A stretch of 64,000 nt of DNA, taken from Streptomyces sp. CB01249. Its GTDB lineage: Bacteria; Actinomycetota; Actinomycetes; Streptomycetales; Streptomycetaceae. Under the pieces are notes generated by a model. It ran no database searches and had not been told where the DNA came from. It saw only the letters and a list, made by a program, of their open reading frames with translations. Of this stretch, positions 56,575-64,000 are shown one piece after another; the first letter of the stretch is position 1, and the number at the start of each line of letters is the position of its first letter. Location: contig NZ_LISW01000001.1 of assembly GCF_001905735.1 (NCBI RefSeq), positions 1,210,801 through 1,274,800 on the forward strand. Direction: 5' to 3'. A program made the position numbers and the translations under genes.

Positions 56575-57951
56575 TCAGTTCCGCAGATTCAGCAGCGCGT
56601 CGGCGTGCGCCAGGCCGCTCTCGGCGGAGACCGAGTCCAGCGACTGGGCGTCGCGGACCGGAGCGAACCGCACCACCGGATCCTCGCGGCCGCTCGTGCC
56701 GGCGAGGTCGAATCCGTACACCGCCGGGCGCGGCAGGCTGTTGTACGACCACGGGGTGGAGAAGTAGTACGCCCCCGTGTCGTACAGCACCACGAAGTCG
56801 CCCGACCGCAGCTCGGGCAGCTCCCGGGCGTGCGCGACGACGTCCCCGGCGAAACAGCACGGCCCCGCGATGTCCTGGACCACCATGGGCCCGTCCTTGG
56901 GGCGTCCTTCGGCGTCGAAGGTGCCGACCCGCAGGGGCCAGGCGTCCGGCATGAAGACGGTACGGGTGGCGGTCTGCGCCCCCGCGTGGGTCAGCGCGAT
57001 GCGGCGGCCGCCCGCGTCCTTCGTGTACTCGACCAGCGCGCCGATGAAGCCGTTCTTCGCGAGCAGGGACCGCCCGAACTCGGTGACCAGCTCGTACCGC
57101 CCGTCGAAGAGCCCCGGCACCGCCGCCCGCAGCGCCGCCGCGTACGCCGCGAAGGTGGGGCGCACCTCGTCGTCGGCGAAGTTGACCGGCAGGCCGCCGC
57201 CGATGTCGAGCCCGGTGACCTGGCGGCGGCCCAGCGTCTCGTTGATCTCCTCGGCCAGCCGGTACGTCTCGGCGATCCCGGCCGCGATCAGCTCCAACGA
57301 GCAGCCCTGCGAACCGACATGGGCGTGCAGCCGGGTCAGCCACGGGTGCGCGGCGAACGCCTTCACGACCTGCTCGCGCGCGCCGGGGTCGCGCAGCGCC
57401 ACGCCGAACTTCGAGGTCGCCGTGGCCGTGCTCATCGCGCCGATCGAGCCGCCGCCGACCTGCGGGTTGACCCGGAGGCCGATGGCGGACACCGCGTCAG
57501 CCGGGCGCAGCGAGGCGATCCGGGCCACCTCGTCCAGGTTGTCCGCGTTGATCGCCACGCCCACGGCCAGGGCGCGCCGGATCTCGTCCCGGGTCTTGGC
57601 GGGGGAGTCCAGCACGATCCGGGACGGCGCGAACCCGGCGTCCAGCGCCAGCCGCAGCTCACCCGGGCTCGCGACCTCGCAGCCCATCCCGCACCGGGCG
57701 AGCAGCCGCAACACGGGGACCAGCGAGGACGCCTTCGCGGCGAAGGTGTGCAGCACGGCGGGCACCCCGGGGAACGCCTCGTGCAGAGCGGCGACCGAGG
57801 CGCGCACGCCGTCCGTGTCGATGAAACCGGCGACCGGGCTCGCCTCGCCGAGCAGACCGGCGGCCACGGCGTGGCGGACGACCGCCGCGACACGCGCGGA
57901 GCCCGCCGGGATCGAGGGGGAGAGGGCGGAGGAGGGCGAAGAAGGGCTCAT
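56575..57951 (-). CDS. PLP-dependent decarboxylase, diaminopimelate/ornithine type III fold
   Basis: A 458-residue fold-type III PLP enzyme related to LysA-like decarboxylases. The PLP Lys is in LHTFAAKASSLVPVLR. HVGSQGCSLELIAAG and the phosphate-binding GLDIGGGLPVNFADD follow, with EFGRSLLAKNGFIGALVEYT, GPCCFAGDVVAHA (active-site Cys of the partner subunit) and YDTGAYYFSTPWSYNS. The sequence departs from standard LysA, so the substrate may be another amino acid. ATG 57951 is chosen; the frame extends to 58032. It ends 78 bases upstream of the MarR gene, in the same direction. Confidence 0.8.
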   Translation of the reverse strand: MSPSSPSSALSPSIPAGSARVAAVVRHAVAAGLLGEASPVAGFIDTDGVRASVAALHEAFPGVPAVLHTFAAKASSLVPVLRLLARCGMGCEVASPGELRLALDAGFAPSRIVLDSPAKTRDEIRRALAVGVAINADNLDEVARIASLRPADAVSAIGLRVNPQVGGGSIGAMSTATATSKFGVALRDPGAREQVVKAFAAHPWLTRLHAHVGSQGCSLELIAAGIAETYRLAEEINETLGRRQVTGLDIGGGLPVNFADDEVRPTFAAYAAALRAAVPGLFDGRYELVTEFGRSLLAKNGFIGALVEYTKDAGGRRIALTHAGAQTATRTVFMPDAWPLRVGTFDAEGRPKDGPMVVQDIAGPCCFAGDVVAHARELPELRSGDFVVLYDTGAYYFSTPWSYNSLPRPAVYGFDLAGTSGREDPVVRFAPVRDAQSLDSVSAESGLAHADALLNLRN

Positions 57952-58077
57952 GGAGCCAGAGTCGGCGATGAGTGCCCCCAGGTCTCTGTCCGGGCGGCCA
58001 AGAATGGTGCGCTTCCTTGTCCGGTCGGCCAACAGCGCAGGGCGTGAGAAGCCGCAGCCGTACGGACAGACCGCAAC

Positions 58078-59694
58078 CTACCCGCTGAGCCGGACGGCGA
58101 GCGTGACCAGCAGCCGGGTGTCGGGGTCGTCCAGATCCACCCCGAACCGCTCCCGGGCGCGCCGCAGCCGGTAGCGCAGCGTGTTCGGATGGACGACTAG
58201 GCGCTCCGCGGCCCGCGCCACGTCGCCCGACGCGTCGAGATAGGCCGTCAGCGACCGGACCAGCTCGCCCCCGGCCGCCAGATCCGTCCGGACCAGTTCG
58301 TGCACCGGCCCCCGCCCCGCCTCCCAGACCGGCCGCGCGGCGTCCAGGACCCGGGCGACGTCCAGCGAGGGGCCCACAACCGCCGCGTCCGCCGACCGTC
58401 GGGCGTCCCCCGCCGCCGCCCGCTCGCGCAGCACCCGTACGACGAGCAGGGCCTCCTCGCACGACTCCCGCACCCCGGCCGCCCCCGCCGCCACCGGACC
58501 GGCCCCCGCCAGCACCCCGGCGTCCTGCGCCTGGCCCGCCAGCTCCCGGGCCAGCGCCGCAGCACCCCGGTCCGGCCCGGCGTCCACGGGCAGCAGCACC
58601 AGCAACCGGTCGCCGTCGCGCAGCACGCGTACGGACGGGCGGTACGTCGCCGCCTGGAGCGCGGCCACGTCGAGGGTACGGTCGCCCGGGGCGGGCGCGG
58701 CGGCCAGCGGCTCGGCGACCACGACCGCGCAGGCGGCGTCGGGTGAGAGGCCGAGCGACCAGGCGTGCGTCCGGGCGTCGCCGTCCCCGTACAGCAGTCC
58801 GCGCAGGGCGAGTTCGCTGCGGCGGGCGGCGCCGCTCTCGCGCAGCCGGTGCCGCACCAGCAGGGGAGCGGCGACCTCGGCGGCCCGGCGCAGCGCGTCC
58901 GGCGCGTCCGGGCGCAGCGGCCGTCCGTCGCCTGCCACCCAGATCGAGCCCAGGACCTCAGGACCGCTGCGGACCGCGATGATCAGGCGCTCCGGTCCCT
59001 CGGCGTCGGCCGCGCGGTGGATCACGTCCCGGGACGTCCACAGCGTCCGCAGCAGCCCGCTGCGCCGCAGCTCCGCGACCCGCCACTCCGGGACCCGGCC
59101 GCCCAGGATGGTGGACCGGCGCAGCACATCGGCGTCGGGGCCGGTGGCGGAGTGGGCCAGCACCCGCAGGCGGGTGTCCTCGATGGTGATCGATCCGCCG
59201 GTGTACTCGGCGACGGCCGCCGCGAGCGCGCTCAGGCTCTCCGGCCCCCCGGGTGCCAGTCGGCCGGTGGCCCCGTCGTCCGCGCCCGCCCGGGCGCAGG
59301 CCAGCGCGGAACGCAGCAGCGCGGCGGCGTCCGTCCAGTCGGCCCACTCCGCGCGGGTGAGCAGGGCCACCCCCGCCTCCTCGGCGGCGGCGAGCACCTG
59401 CGGCGCGACGGCCACCCCCTCCACGGCGCGCAGCACCACGCCGGACGCGCCCCGGCGCGCGGCCTCGCGGACCGGGGCGGCGGCTTCAGGGGACGAGGCG
59501 GGCGCCCCGGTGACCAGGACCAGGCAGCCATCCAGCGACCGGGCCGGGCCCTCGTCGCCCACGGCCACCCCGCGCACCCCGACGTCACGGCCGGACGGGG
59601 CGAGCAGCAGTCGCAGGCTTCCCCCGTCGTCGAAGGCGAGGACCTCGCGCAGCGCGACGGACGGCTCCGGCGGGAGGGCGGCACGGCTCGTCAT
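58078..59694 (-). CDS. PucR-family transcriptional regulator (second)
   Basis: A 538-residue regulator: N-terminal PucR domain (about 10-125; VALREVLAFDDGGSLRLLLA, GVVLRAVEGVAVAPQVLAAA), a central GAF-like/GGDEF-like part with LLVLLPVDAGPDRGAAALAR, and a C-terminal HTH with YLDASGDVARAAERLVVHPN then TLRYRLRRARERFGV. It lies upstream of the PLP decarboxylase in the same direction and probably regulates it, since PucR proteins often control amino-acid or purine genes beside them. The start is ATG 59694. Confidence 0.86.
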   Translation of the reverse strand: MTSRAALPPEPSVALREVLAFDDGGSLRLLLAPSGRDVGVRGVAVGDEGPARSLDGCLVLVTGAPASSPEAAAPVREAARRGASGVVLRAVEGVAVAPQVLAAAEEAGVALLTRAEWADWTDAAALLRSALACARAGADDGATGRLAPGGPESLSALAAAVAEYTGGSITIEDTRLRVLAHSATGPDADVLRRSTILGGRVPEWRVAELRRSGLLRTLWTSRDVIHRAADAEGPERLIIAVRSGPEVLGSIWVAGDGRPLRPDAPDALRRAAEVAAPLLVRHRLRESGAARRSELALRGLLYGDGDARTHAWSLGLSPDAACAVVVAEPLAAAPAPGDRTLDVAALQAATYRPSVRVLRDGDRLLVLLPVDAGPDRGAAALARELAGQAQDAGVLAGAGPVAAGAAGVRESCEEALLVVRVLRERAAAGDARRSADAAVVGPSLDVARVLDAARPVWEAGRGPVHELVRTDLAAGGELVRSLTAYLDASGDVARAAERLVVHPNTLRYRLRRARERFGVDLDDPDTRLLVTLAVRLSG

Positions 59695-59736
59695 GGCAGC
59701 CGAGCATACGAGGAGCCCGCTGCTCGGGATGGGGGC

Positions 59737-60477
59737 TCACTCGTCGTTGAGGTCGTTCCGGCTGCACGCCAGGACCCCGGCCGTGCCCGCGAGCCGTGCC
59801 GTCAGCGCGTCGGGGTCGCCCCGCCCCTGCACGCTCAGCGCGATCTCCACGGTCCCCTCGGCGTCCGGCTGCGCGCGCCGCCGCCGGTATCTGCCGGACC
59901 CGGAGAGCGTGGTCAGCTCGGACACCGCGAACCCGGTTTCCGTGCAGTGGTTGACCAGCTCGCGCAGAGCCCCGACGCCCTCGGTGTACGTGATGCGGTA
60001 GCCGATCGACGCGTTGCGCAGGGTGGGGAGCCGGTGGGCGAGGGGGCGTACCCCGTACGACACCAGGAAGTACGCGAGCGTGGCCAGCGTCGCGAGCACG
60101 GGCAGCCCGGCGCCGGCCGCGCAGCCCACGGCGGCGGTGAGCCAGATGGAGGCCGCCGTGGTGAGGCCCCGCACCGATCCGCGGTGGACGAAGATGACGC
60201 CGCCGCCGATGAAGCCGAGCCCGGACACGATCTGGGCCGCGACCCGCGAGGGGTCCAGCTCCACCTGACCGGTCACCACGACGTCGGAGAAGCCGAATTT
60301 GCTGACCAGAGTGAAGAGCGCGGCCCCGAGCCCGACGATCGTGTAGGTGCGCAGCCCGGCCGCCTTCTGGCGGATCTCACGCTCGATCCCGATCGCGCAC
60401 GACAGGACGAACGCGATGCCGAACTGCGCCGCGTGCGTCCAGTTCTGACCGAACGGTTCGTTGATGTCGAGTGCCAC
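59737..60477 (-). CDS. MgtC/SapB-family membrane protein
   Basis: A 246-residue integral membrane protein: four to five helices in residues 15-150. The MgtC signature SCAIGIEREIRQKAAGLRTY is followed by GLGAALFTLVS, GLGFIGGGVIFV and GLTTAASIWLTAAVGCAAG. A cytoplasmic ACT-like C-terminal domain follows (160-246). It is linked elsewhere to growth in low Mg and to control of ATP synthase. GTG 60477 has GGAGG upstream; the longer frame to 60576 lacks one. Monocistronic. Confidence 0.88.
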   Translation of the reverse strand: MALDINEPFGQNWTHAAQFGIAFVLSCAIGIEREIRQKAAGLRTYTIVGLGAALFTLVSKFGFSDVVVTGQVELDPSRVAAQIVSGLGFIGGGVIFVHRGSVRGLTTAASIWLTAAVGCAAGAGLPVLATLATLAYFLVSYGVRPLAHRLPTLRNASIGYRITYTEGVGALRELVNHCTETGFAVSELTTLSGSGRYRRRRAQPDAEGTVEIALSVQGRGDPDALTARLAGTAGVLACSRNDLNDE

Positions 60478-60590
60478 GCAGCCTCCGTACCCGTCCGGCG
60501 GAACATGATCGGACAGAGTCCACCGTACCCGCCGATTCGGGGCCCGGCGGCAGGAGGCGGGGCGGTCACGGGTCAAGGCCGCGGCAAGAA

Positions 60591-60625
60591 GGCGGCGGCT
60601 CCCTGGTCGTCCGGGAACCGCCGCC
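60591..60625. terminator. Hairpin after the LPMO gene
   Basis: GGCGGCGGCTCCC and GGGAACCGCCGCC form a 13-base stem with one mismatch around a 9-base loop, 15 bases downstream of the LPMO stop (minus strand). Confidence 0.7.
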
Positions 60626-60639
60626 GTCCGCGTCAGGGG

Positions 60640-61743
60640 TTACGGGCTGACGCAGCCGATCGAGCCGACGGGGAAGTCATTGCCCGTCGAGGTGGCCGTG
60701 AAGCCGAACGTGACGCTGCCGTCCGGCGGGATCGACCGGTTGTAGTCGGCGTTCTTCACCGTCAGCGTGCCGTCGGACCCGGTGCTCAGCACCCCGCTCC
60801 ACACGCTGCTGACCGTGGTGCCGGTGCCGGGCTTCCACTGCACGGCCCAGCCGTCGAGCGCCGTCGTGTTGTGGTTCATGACCTCGACGGAGCCCTGGAA
60901 GCCGCCGCTCCAGGAGTTGGTCACGTTGTAGACCGCCATGCACCCGGTGTGCGGGTCGGTCGGGTCCGTGGGGTCCGTCGGGTCCGGGGTCGGGTCGGTG
61001 GGGTCCGGGTCGGGGGTGCTGCCCGAGCCTCGGATGCCGGTGACCTCGCCGTTTCCGCCGTCGAAGACGATGTCGGAGCAGGAGAAGAAGTTCTCCTGGC
61101 TGTCCGAGCGCACCCACTGGATGAACATGACCGCGTCACCCGAGCGGCCCGAGGGCAGGGTCAGGTCCCAGTAGTAGTGACCGCCGTCGGTGCCCGGCGA
61201 ACCCACCTGGGGCGGGTTGGAGACCGTCTGGATCAGGTCGAGGTCGTCCCAGCCCAGCTCGGTCGTGGGGGAGTACCCGGGCTTGGACATGTACACCCTG
61301 AACTCGCCCGGGTGAGCGGCCCAGTTGCTGTGGTCCACCTCGATCTTGGCGCCCGAGGTGAGGTGCGTACGCGGCCAGTCGCCGCGCGCCGCGTTGTAGC
61401 CGGTGAAGTTGTACGGAGAACGGTCACCGGCGCTGCACAGCGTGCCGTCCGGGACGTAACCCGCGCCCCGGCCGCCCGCGTTGGAGTCCAGCACGGCGAA
61501 CCAGTTGTACAGGGAACTCGCGCCGCTCTCCGCGAGCGCGGCCTTGCACGCGGGGTTGGTCGGGTCCAGCGAGCCGGTGCTCGTCTTGGCGTCCAGCCAG
61601 CAGAGGTAGGTGCGTGAGCCCGGTGACATGGTGACACCGTGGGCCTGCGCGCTGCCCTGGCCCAGCAGGGTGAAGGCGATACCGCCGAGCAGTGTCGCCA
61701 GCACCGCCGCCAGGGAGGCGAGTTGTGTTCTGCGTCGTGCCAT
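60640..61743 (-). CDS. Lytic polysaccharide monooxygenase AA10 with CBM2
   Basis: Secreted copper enzyme of 367 residues that oxidatively cleaves crystalline cellulose or chitin. Signal peptide 1-34 ends SAQA, leaving His35 as the mature N-terminus (HGVTMSPGSRTYLCWLDA), the first copper ligand. The second His is in NWAAHPGEFRVYMSKPGY. The AA10 domain runs to about 235, then an Asp/Pro/Thr linker (PDPTDPTPDPTDPTDPT), then CBM2 (262-367; YNVTNSWSGGFQGSVEV, LDGWAVQWK). The CBM2 and neighbouring GH5 suggest cellulose. A CebR-type box and a hexamer repeat lie upstream. Confidence 0.94.
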   Translation of the reverse strand: MARRRTQLASLAAVLATLLGGIAFTLLGQGSAQAHGVTMSPGSRTYLCWLDAKTSTGSLDPTNPACKAALAESGASSLYNWFAVLDSNAGGRGAGYVPDGTLCSAGDRSPYNFTGYNAARGDWPRTHLTSGAKIEVDHSNWAAHPGEFRVYMSKPGYSPTTELGWDDLDLIQTVSNPPQVGSPGTDGGHYYWDLTLPSGRSGDAVMFIQWVRSDSQENFFSCSDIVFDGGNGEVTGIRGSGSTPDPDPTDPTPDPTDPTDPTDPHTGCMAVYNVTNSWSGGFQGSVEVMNHNTTALDGWAVQWKPGTGTTVSSVWSGVLSTGSDGTLTVKNADYNRSIPPDGSVTFGFTATSTGNDFPVGSIGCVSP

Positions 61744-61755
61744 GGTGTCTCCTTC

Positions 61756-61800
61756 TGCGGGTGCGGGTGCGGGTGCGGGTGCGGGTGCGGGTGCGGGTGC
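61756..61800. repeat. Tandem hexamer TGCGGG, 7.5 copies
   Basis: 45 bases of perfect TGCGGG repeats in the LPMO 5' leader, between the ribosome site (about 61748) and the CebR-type box. The plus strand has eight GGG-type runs with 3-base loops, a strong G-quadruplex pattern; the mRNA carries the C-rich strand. Such tracts change copy number by slippage. Confidence 0.9.
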
Positions 61801-61825
61801 GAAGGGAATACGCGGGTGCGAGATG

Positions 61826-61839
61826 TGGGAGCGCTCCCA
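61826..61839. promoter_or_regulatory. CebR-type operator upstream of the LPMO gene
   Basis: A perfect 14-base palindrome TGGGAGCGCTCCCA, identical to the known CebR box of Streptomyces, 83 bases upstream of the LPMO start. Cellobiose/cellotriose would lift repression. Confidence 0.9.
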
Positions 61840-61963
61840 TGCTTTCGTTGGTAGGGGACTGTAAGGCAGTAGTCGTGTCCCTGACAACCCTGCGAACGGC
61901 ATCGACTGAAACGGGCCGCGATTGGCGCGCGCATCCACCTTCGGCCGTCAACGACCCAGTGGA

Positions 61964-62986
61964 TCAACCGGATTGACGCACCATCAGTCGCGTACGAAGA
62001 ATCACGTGGTGCCACGCGACCTTCGGCCGGCTCATCTCCTCCAGCAGCAGCCGCACCATCGCCCGGCCGATCTCCTCCATCGGCTGCTGGACCGTCGTGA
62101 GCGGCGGGTCGGTCTGCTCGGCGAGCTCGAAGTCGTCGAAGCCGACCACCGCCACGTCCTCCGGCACCCGCCGCCCCGCCGCGCGCAGCGCGGCCAGCGC
62201 CCCGGCCGCCATGCTGTCCGACGCGGCGAACACCGCGTCGACCTCCGGGTGCCGCTCGATCAGGCGGGCCATCGCGCGCCGCCCGCTGGCCTCGGTGAAG
62301 TCGCCCTGGGCCACCAGGGACGGCGGCTCGGCGCAGCCCGCCTCGCGCAGGGCCTCCCGGTAGCCGCGCAGCCGGCACTGGGCGACGTACATCTCGGGCG
62401 GACCGGCGATCGCGGCGATGGTCCTGCGCCCGCCGCGCACCAGATGGCCGACCGCGTCCCGCGCCCCGCCAACGTTGTCGGCGTCCACATAGGTGACCCG
62501 TTCGTCGCCCGAGCGGCGGCCGAGGAGCACGGTGGGCACCCCGGCGTCCGCGAGCATGTCGGGCAGCCGGTCCTCGGCGCTCACCGACATGAGCAGCACC
62601 CCGTCGACCCGGCCGCCGCGCACGTACTCCAGGAGCCGTTGCCGTTCGCTGTCCGTGCGGACGAGGGTGAGCAGCAGTTGCACGCCCTGCTCGTCCAGGG
62701 CGTCCCCGACCGCGCGCACGATCTCCGAGAAGAACGGCTCCCCGAACAGCCGCCAGTCCGTCTTGGTCATCACCAGGGCGACGGCGCCCGCGCGTTGTCC
62801 GGCCAGCGAGCGGGCGGCCAGGTTGGGCACGTAACCCAGTTCGTCGATGGCGCGCTGCACGGCGCGGCGGGTGGACTCCCGGACGCCCGCCGCGTTGTTG
62901 ATCACTCGGGAGACGGTGCCCCGGCCCACCCCGGCGAGCGCCGCCACCTCTTCCAGCGTCGGCGTGCCGGAACCCCTGTTCAGCAT
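61964..62986 (-). CDS. LacI-family regulator, CebR-like
   Basis: A 340-residue LacI repressor. The N-terminal helix-turn-helix and hinge read TLEEVAALAGVGRGTVSRVI, NNAAGVRESTRRAVQRAI and YVPNLAARSLAGQRAGAVAL. The periplasmic-binding-type sensor domain spans 65-335 (VDGVLLMSVSAEDRLP, AVFAASDSMAAGALAALRAAG, VAVVGFDDFELAEQTDPPL). ATG 62986 begins directly before the domain; the frame continues to 63106 without support. It sits between LPMO and GH5 genes and has a perfect box 92 bases upstream, so it probably controls all three and itself. It may be CebR or a paralogue. Confidence 0.9.
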   Translation of the reverse strand: MLNRGSGTPTLEEVAALAGVGRGTVSRVINNAAGVRESTRRAVQRAIDELGYVPNLAARSLAGQRAGAVALVMTKTDWRLFGEPFFSEIVRAVGDALDEQGVQLLLTLVRTDSERQRLLEYVRGGRVDGVLLMSVSAEDRLPDMLADAGVPTVLLGRRSGDERVTYVDADNVGGARDAVGHLVRGGRRTIAAIAGPPEMYVAQCRLRGYREALREAGCAEPPSLVAQGDFTEASGRRAMARLIERHPEVDAVFAASDSMAAGALAALRAAGRRVPEDVAVVGFDDFELAEQTDPPLTTVQQPMEEIGRAMVRLLLEEMSRPKVAWHHVILRTRLMVRQSG

Positions 62987-63077
62987 GGACCACCCCCAAG
63001 AGGCACCGATCCTACGGCCAGGAGGGTGAACGGCCGGTGGAGTCGGATCAATTGACGGCGTGATCGGGCCGTTCGTC

Positions 63078-63091
63078 TGGGAGCGCTCCCA
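63078..63091. promoter_or_regulatory. CebR-type operator between LacI and GH5 genes (distal)
   Basis: Perfect palindrome TGGGAGCGCTCCCA, followed by an AT-rich AAATTAATTT patch. It is placed to act on both divergent promoters. Confidence 0.9.
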
Positions 63092-63168
63092 AATTAATTT
63101 GTGCATGACAGCGTCGAATGGCTATGCGCGGAGACCCGCGGCGTGTACGGTCCAGGGCCGATGGGTTC

Positions 63169-63182
63169 TGGGAGCGCTCCCA
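63169..63182. promoter_or_regulatory. CebR-type operator upstream of the GH5 gene (proximal)
   Basis: A second perfect TGGGAGCGCTCCCA, 47 bases upstream of the cellulase start and 91 bases from the previous box. Paired boxes allow tighter repression or looping. Confidence 0.9.
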
Positions 63183-63228
63183 TCCAGTTGTTCCTCAGTT
63201 GGTCCCCCTACGAACGAGGAGAAATGCT

Positions 63229-64000
63229 GTGAAACGCTTCTTGGCTCTACTGGCGGCCGGTGCCACGGCCACGGGCCTGACGGTCCTGGCCGGCCCTCCC
63301 GCGGCGGCCGCCACCGGCTGCAAGGTGGAGTACACGGTCACCAGTCAGTGGGAGGGCGGCTTCCAGGGCGGGGTGAAGGTCACCAACCTGGGTGACGCTG
63401 TCAGCGGATGGCAGCTCAAGTTCACCCTGCCCGACTCGGGCCAGAAGGTGGTCCAGGGCTGGAACGCCACCTGGTCGCAGTCCGGCTCCGCGGTCACCGC
63501 GGCCGGCGTCGACTGGAACGGCTCCCTGGCCACCGGCGGCACGGCGGACCTGGGCTTCGTCGGCTCCTTCTCGGGCGCCAACCCGGCGCCCACGGGCTTC
63601 ACGCTCAACGGCGTCGCCTGCACGGGGACCGTCGGCGGCGGGGGCGACGACGACGATCCGCCACCGGCCACGGGGGGCGGCACCCCGGTGGAGACCAACG
63701 GCCAGCTCCACGTGTGCGGCACGAACCTGTGCAACCAGTACAACCGCCCGATCCAGCTACGCGGCATGAGCACGCACGGCCTCCAGTGGTTCAGCCAGTG
63801 CTACAACAACGCGTCGCTGGACGCGCTGGCGAACGACTGGAAGGCGGACCTGCTGCGCACCGCCATGTACGTGCAGGAGGACGGCTACGAGACAGACCCG
63901 GCGGGCTTCACCAACAAGGTCAACAGCCTGGTCGACATGGCCGAGGCCCGTGGCATGTACGCCCTGATCGACTTCCACACCCTCACGCCGGGCGACCCGA
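63229..64000 (+). CDS. Secreted cellulase: CBM2 then GH5 catalytic domain (partial)
   Basis: The first 257 residues of an exported endoglucanase, cut by the window end. Signal peptide (about 1-28, GPPAAAA) is followed by CBM2 (30-132; CKVEYTVTSQWEGGFQGGVK, VSGWQLKFTLPDSGQ, TGFTLNGVACTGTVG), a short Gly/Asp/Pro linker, and the start of a GH5 barrel (from about 148; VCGTNLCNQYNRPIQLRGMS, THGLQWF, WKADLLRTAMYVQEDGY, ALIDFHTL). The catalytic glutamates lie beyond the edge. GTG 63229 with GAGGAG upstream. It works with the LPMO on cellulose. Confidence 0.92.
   Translation, partial: MKRFLALLAAGATATGLTVLAGPPAAAATGCKVEYTVTSQWEGGFQGGVKVTNLGDAVSGWQLKFTLPDSGQKVVQGWNATWSQSGSAVTAAGVDWNGSLATGGTADLGFVGSFSGANPAPTGFTLNGVACTGTVGGGGDDDDPPPATGGGTPVETNGQLHVCGTNLCNQYNRPIQLRGMSTHGLQWFSQCYNNASLDALANDWKADLLRTAMYVQEDGYETDPAGFTNKVNSLVDMAEARGMYALIDFHTLTPGDP

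Overview
The window is high-GC actinobacterial DNA. Gene content points to Streptomyces: PucR, ROK, XRE/RamB-type and LacI regulators, GTG starts, ATGA/GTGA-coupled operons, a canonical CebR box, and a sortase class-E type LAXTG anchor. I read every gene from sequence alone; no database search was run.

Layout. 1-10.3 kb is carbohydrate use: a sugar ABC system (binding protein plus truncated permease), a GH39 glycosidase, a frame-broken fructosamine-kinase-like gene, an HSL-type esterase, a truncated NRPS condensation-domain remnant, and a divergent ROK regulator/GH36 alpha-galactosidase pair. 10.3-16.3 kb holds a PucR regulator divergent from a xanthine-dehydrogenase-type molybdenum hydroxylase (FAD subunit, then a fused 2Fe-2S/Mo subunit), followed by a small sulfite-oxidase-fold protein.

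16.3-32.6 kb is the most unusual part and is organised around vitamin B12. I see six cobalamin riboswitches in about 15 kb. Two lie back to back and drive a secreted protein with transcobalamin-like architecture in one direction. In the other direction they drive a five-gene coupled operon: a LAXTG-anchored barrel protein, a membrane-anchored beta-domain protein, and ECF transporter T, A and S components. Further riboswitches precede a 2Fe-2S ferredoxin-like gene, the B12-independent methionine synthase metE, and the valine-degradation operon. One is an orphan copy of the metE leader pointing antisense into folP. cobF, metF and folP sit among them, so B12, methionine and folate genes are interleaved.

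32.7-38.1 kb encodes valine degradation from isobutyryl-CoA to propionyl-CoA. 38.5-43.7 kb encodes the B12-independent 2-methylcitrate cycle (prpD, prpB, prpC) with a divergent PrpR/ScfR-type regulator. 43.8-49.4 kb has hydroxybutyryl-CoA dehydrogenase, malate synthase and isocitrate lyase with a divergent RamB-type regulator. Together these form a route that makes and burns propionyl-CoA and acetyl-CoA without methylmalonyl-CoA mutase, with a B12 switch at its head.

49.4-53.6 kb is a tsaD-like / broken GNAT / alaS-like operon behind an inverted repeat. Both tRNA genes look like second copies. 53.7-60.5 kb is mixed: panD, a small acetyltransferase, an Asp/Glu-racemase-like protein, a proline-rich peptide, a MarR pair, a DAP/ornithine-decarboxylase-like PLP enzyme, a second PucR regulator and an MgtC-like membrane protein. 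60.6-64 kb is a cellulose locus: an AA10 LPMO with CBM2, a LacI regulator, and the start of a CBM2-GH5 cellulase, with three perfect CebR-type boxes.
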